Notes under the pieces: model-generated | The model's database searches: none | What the model saw: only the letters and a program-made list of their open reading frames with translations | What the model was told of the DNA's origin: nothing | Assembly (NCBI RefSeq): GCF_007992435.1 | Contig: NZ_BKAG01000057.1 | Coordinates: forward strand, 1 to 43,488 | DNA length: 43,488 nucleotides | Origin: Prosthecobacter gellanilyticus | GTDB taxonomy: Bacteria > Verrucomicrobiota > Verrucomicrobiia > Verrucomicrobiales > Verrucomicrobiaceae | Direction of reading: 5' to 3' | Part shown: positions 40,952-43,488 of the stretch, in pieces | How the letters are laid out: every line of letters starts with the position of its first letter | How positions within the stretch are numbered: position 1 is the stretch's first letter | Position numbers and translations under genes: made by a program

Positions 40952-43414
40952 ATGCGACCCGCGCTCCGAGCTTTCCTGTGTGCTGCCACTCTGAGTCCCT
41001 TTGCGGACGTGACGGGGCAGTCCGTGCCCAAGGCGGTGCCGATCGATGAAGACAGGCCCGTGCCGAAAGCGGTGCCGGTGGATCCGAATGATGCGCGCAC
41101 GATGCAGCCGCCTGCGGCCCCCGCCCCGACCAAGGGTCCGGATGATGATCTTTTTGATTATGCCAGCCTGGCCTATGACCGCAGCGAATGGGCGATGGCG
41201 GCGAAGTCCTTCGGCCAGTATCTGCAAAGCTATCCCTCTGGCAAACACGTGCCGATCGCGATGTTCCGCATCGGCGAGTGCTACATGAAGCAGAACCAGA
41301 TCAAGGTGGCAGAGACCTACTATGAAGAGGTGGTGAACCGCTATCCGAACAGCGAAGGAGCGCCCTCAGCGGCGTATCGCCTCGGCGCGGTGCGTTTCAA
41401 TGCGAAGCAGTATGATGAGGCCGCGCGCATGTTTGCGCTGTGCGAGACGAAGACCACGCTGCCGCAGGTGCGCCTCGCGGCCGGGTTTAACAAGGCACGC
41501 GCGTATCAGATGCTCGGCGACATGAAGCGCCAGATCACCGCGCTGAATGCGGTGGTGGCCGTGAAGACGGACAATCCTTATCGCGAAGCCGCCCTGCTCA
41601 GTCTGGGCACGCTGCAGCTTGCTGATGACAAGAAGGCGGAGGCCCTGCCGCTGTTTCAAGAGTTGATCGCGAGCAGCAAGGACAACGCGACCGTTTCGGA
41701 AGCCTCAGTGAAGGCAGCGGTGCTGCTGGCCGAGGCAGGCAAGCCGGAGGAAGCTGTGGCGCTTTTCGAAAAGGTTCTGAAGATCACGGAGACCAGCCCC
41801 TCAAATCGTGGCATCGCGTTGGTGGGTGTGGTGCAGGCCTTGTTTACCAAGGGTGACTACGATGGCGTGATCAGCAACTACAACGCGAACTCCACCATCC
41901 TGCCGGAAGGTGACACGCGGCCGAAGATGCTGCTCATGGTGGGCAATGCCTTCCGCATGAAGAAGAGCTATGCACGTGCCGTGGAGACCTATCTCATGGT
42001 CGAGCAAGGCGCGCCTGGCAGTGATGCCGCTTTTGAGGCGGGTTACTGGAAGCTGTATTGCTTCTATCTTTTGGATGACAAGGATCTCGCGGAATTCGCC
42101 ACGGGCTACATCGCCAAATACAAGGAAGAGCGCGTCGACAGCGAGTTCCTGAACCTGGCGCGCCTCATCCGTGCGGATCACCATTTCAACAAGCAGCGCT
42201 ATGTGGAGGCTGCCTCAAGCTTCAGTGATGTGCAGCTCGAGAAGCTGCCCGCGAAGCTGCAACCTGGCACGCTCTTTAACAAAGCCTGGGCGCTGGCCGA
42301 GGCGCAGCGTCCGCAGGACGCCATTGCTGCCTTTTCACTCTTCCTGGCGCAGAACCCGGGGCATGAACTGACGGCCAAGGCGCTAGCGCGCCGTGGTCTC
42401 GCCTACCGCGAGATGAAGGACCTGCCGAACGCCATGGCGGACTTTAAGAACGTGGCGCAAAACCACCCGAACTCCGAGGCGGCCGAGCTGGCTTACCTGC
42501 AGATGGGATTGATCGCCTCCGAACAGCGGGATCACAAGGCCACCATCGCGGCCTTTGAGACCCTGGTGAAGAAGTTTGCCACCAGCCCGGCTGCCGGCCA
42601 GGCCTGGTTTGGCATCGGGCGTGCAAACTACTCCCTGCAGCAGTGGGAACCTGCTGTGAAGGCGCTGCAGCGCGCCATCGACGTGGATCGCAAAACCTAT
42701 CTCGACCAGGCCAGCCAGATGATCATCCAGGCACAGTACGTGCAACAGAATGCCGAGGAGCTGGCGAAGAGTATCGACGAGTATCGCCGTGCCAATGCGA
42801 GCGGCAACATCCCGCCGAATGTGCTTACTTGGTTAGGCCTGACGCTGTTCAACAAGAAGGCTTATCCACGCGCCACGCAGTATCTCTCCCTGGCCTCCAC
42901 TCCCACCGCGCCGGAAAACACGGATCCCCGGGTCTGGAACTACCTGGGTATGGCCTTCCTGGAAACGAAGGACTACGAGAGCAGCGTCAAGGCCACGGAC
43001 AACTTTCTCAAGGTGACCGCCGATGGCGCCCCCAAGGCCCGCGCTTTGGTGACCAAGGGACGCGCGCTGCTCGGCCTGGGCAAGCATGATGAGGCGGAAG
43101 CGGTGGTGCAGGAAGGTCTGGCCTTTGCCAAGGATGGCAAACCGCAGGCTCTGCTGCTGATCCTGCAAGGGGACATCCTCTTTGCGCTGGGTGACAAGCT
43201 CACCGGCGAAAATCAGGCGGCTGCCGCGACGGAGAAGTATGCCGGCGCTGCTGGCAAATACATGGTCCCCGCGCAGTTCTTCGATGACGAAGAGGTAACG
43301 CCTGAGGCCCTGGACAAGGCCGCGCAAGCCCTGGAGAAGAGCGGCCAGGCTGACAAGGCCGGGGAGTTCCGCAAGCTGCTGAAGCAAAAGTATCCGGGAT
43401 ATCAGGCGCTGTGA
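40952..43414 (+). CDS. Periplasmic TPR-repeat protein of the ExbB/ExbD operon
   Basis: About 820 residues. The signal peptide (MRPALRAFLCAATLSPFADV) starts at 40952; an earlier ATG at 40898 adds 18 polar residues and is less likely. A short Pro-rich tandem (VPKAVPID, VPKAVPVD) follows. The rest is about 15-20 tetratricopeptide repeats with phrases such as YLQSYPSGKHVPIAMFRIGE and NRYPNSEGAPSAAYRLG. This is the bacterial CpoB/YbgF-like arrangement in which a TPR protein follows TolQR-type genes. It probably acts in the periplasm in envelope or macromolecule transport. No enzymatic domain is seen. Confidence 0.87.
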   Translation: MRPALRAFLCAATLSPFADVTGQSVPKAVPIDEDRPVPKAVPVDPNDARTMQPPAAPAPTKGPDDDLFDYASLAYDRSEWAMAAKSFGQYLQSYPSGKHVPIAMFRIGECYMKQNQIKVAETYYEEVVNRYPNSEGAPSAAYRLGAVRFNAKQYDEAARMFALCETKTTLPQVRLAAGFNKARAYQMLGDMKRQITALNAVVAVKTDNPYREAALLSLGTLQLADDKKAEALPLFQELIASSKDNATVSEASVKAAVLLAEAGKPEEAVALFEKVLKITETSPSNRGIALVGVVQALFTKGDYDGVISNYNANSTILPEGDTRPKMLLMVGNAFRMKKSYARAVETYLMVEQGAPGSDAAFEAGYWKLYCFYLLDDKDLAEFATGYIAKYKEERVDSEFLNLARLIRADHHFNKQRYVEAASSFSDVQLEKLPAKLQPGTLFNKAWALAEAQRPQDAIAAFSLFLAQNPGHELTAKALARRGLAYREMKDLPNAMADFKNVAQNHPNSEAAELAYLQMGLIASEQRDHKATIAAFETLVKKFATSPAAGQAWFGIGRANYSLQQWEPAVKALQRAIDVDRKTYLDQASQMIIQAQYVQQNAEELAKSIDEYRRANASGNIPPNVLTWLGLTLFNKKAYPRATQYLSLASTPTAPENTDPRVWNYLGMAFLETKDYESSVKATDNFLKVTADGAPKARALVTKGRALLGLGKHDEAEAVVQEGLAFAKDGKPQALLLILQGDILFALGDKLTGENQAAAATEKYAGAAGKYMVPAQFFDDEEVTPEALDKAAQALEKSGQADKAGEFRKLLKQKYPGYQAL

Positions 43415-43429
43415 GCCAAGAAGGTTAAC

Positions 43430-43488
43430 CGCAGATAACGCAGAGGGCACAGATGGATCAGAGACTCAGGCCATCTGAGATCTCTGGG
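43430..43488. repeat. Nine-base-period repeat plus hairpin at the window end
   Basis: Downstream of the TPR gene, units CGCAGATAA, CGCAGAGGG, CACAGATGG and ATCAGAGAC succeed each other with period nine. They then enter a stem, CAGAGACTCAG (43459-43469) with CTGAGATCTCTG (43475-43486), one base bulged. It may serve as the operon terminator and as a copy of a dispersed intergenic repeat; the window cuts it. Confidence 0.5.

Noticed and set aside
39401..41248. A 615-codon minus-strand open frame opposite exbB, exbD and the TPR gene
   Set aside because: It crosses three well-supported genes on the other strand and has a His/Arg-rich composition without family features.
5160..42840. Recurring GGTTAG/CCTAAC words across the window, considered as a possible uptake or chromosome-organising motif
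   Set aside because: By eye there are only about two dozen GTTAG/CTAAC words in 43 kb, fewer than expected from base composition; many fall in Pro-Asn or Leu-Thr codon pairs. A genome-wide count would be needed to reopen this.
1..43488. Search for CRISPR arrays, prophage genes, transposases, toxin-antitoxin pairs and biosynthetic gene clusters
   Set aside because: No arrays of spaced identical repeats, no phage structural or recombinase motifs, and no multi-domain synthases were found; the orphan carrier protein alone is not enough for a cluster.

Overview
The window reads as a chromosomal segment of a free-living, GC-rich Gram-negative bacterium, most likely a member of the Verrucomicrobiota (Prosthecobacter/Verrucomicrobium-like). 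That is an inference. It rests on the protein styles (DXR, CdsA, ExbB/ExbD with a large TPR protein, ChrB/ChrA, many Gfo/Idh/MocA-like and S10-like proteins), on the outer-membrane efflux systems, and on start codons that mostly follow C/T-rich leaders instead of Shine-Dalgarno sites. I see no transposase, phage module, CRISPR array or rRNA. There is one tRNA gene, tRNA-Glu(TTC).

Layout: (1) 24-6816, a tripartite RND drug-efflux operon (MFP, permease, outer-membrane channel) on the minus strand, facing a divergent LysR regulator with a palindromic site between them. (2) 6913-10418, mixed housekeeping and small genes: a BamE-like protein, rlmN, a Gfo/Idh/MocA oxidoreductase, a MOSC-domain protein and a small membrane protein. 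(3) 10419-18143, a five-gene minus-strand lipid-catabolism operon: patatin phospholipase, PaaK-like acyl-CoA ligase, thiolase, FadJ-type bifunctional enzyme and acyl-CoA dehydrogenase. (4) 18311-19861, a secreted S10 serine carboxypeptidase, then tRNA-Glu. (5) 20324-25460, cdsA-dxr, a small lipoprotein, a zinc-ribbon membrane protein, a SufT-like protein, a PfkB sugar kinase and pterin carbinolamine dehydratase. (6) 25604-34205, a secreted small protein and a minus-strand cluster chrB-chrA-RND permease-small helical protein-MFP-TolC, a metal/toxicant-efflux locus. (7) 34364-38118, a two-gene operon joining a GT4 glycosyltransferase fused to an (alpha/alpha)6-type domain with a long GH130 protein. 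(8) 38340-43414, rplI, a double-CDGSH protein, an orphan acyl carrier protein, and an exbB-exbD-TPR operon.

How genes work together: the first efflux operon and the chr/RND operon are each complete inner-membrane-to-outer-membrane export systems. The patatin-to-ACAD operon could release, activate and beta-oxidise acyl chains as one unit. The GT4/GH130 pair looks like a build-and-trim or build-and-phosphorolyse system for an unknown, possibly mannose-containing glycan. It is the best candidate here for an undescribed pathway.

Non-coding structure is unusually rich. Three GTAG-headed hairpin elements resemble REP sequences, and one lies in frame inside the RND permease gene. Heptanucleotide-period repeats occur in two intergenic regions, one of them as an inverted pair. 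A nested inverted repeat closes the rlmN transcription unit. A perfect 20-bp palindrome abuts the chrB start codon. No gene-free stretch exceeds 300 bases; the longest is 20030-20323, between tRNA-Glu and cdsA.
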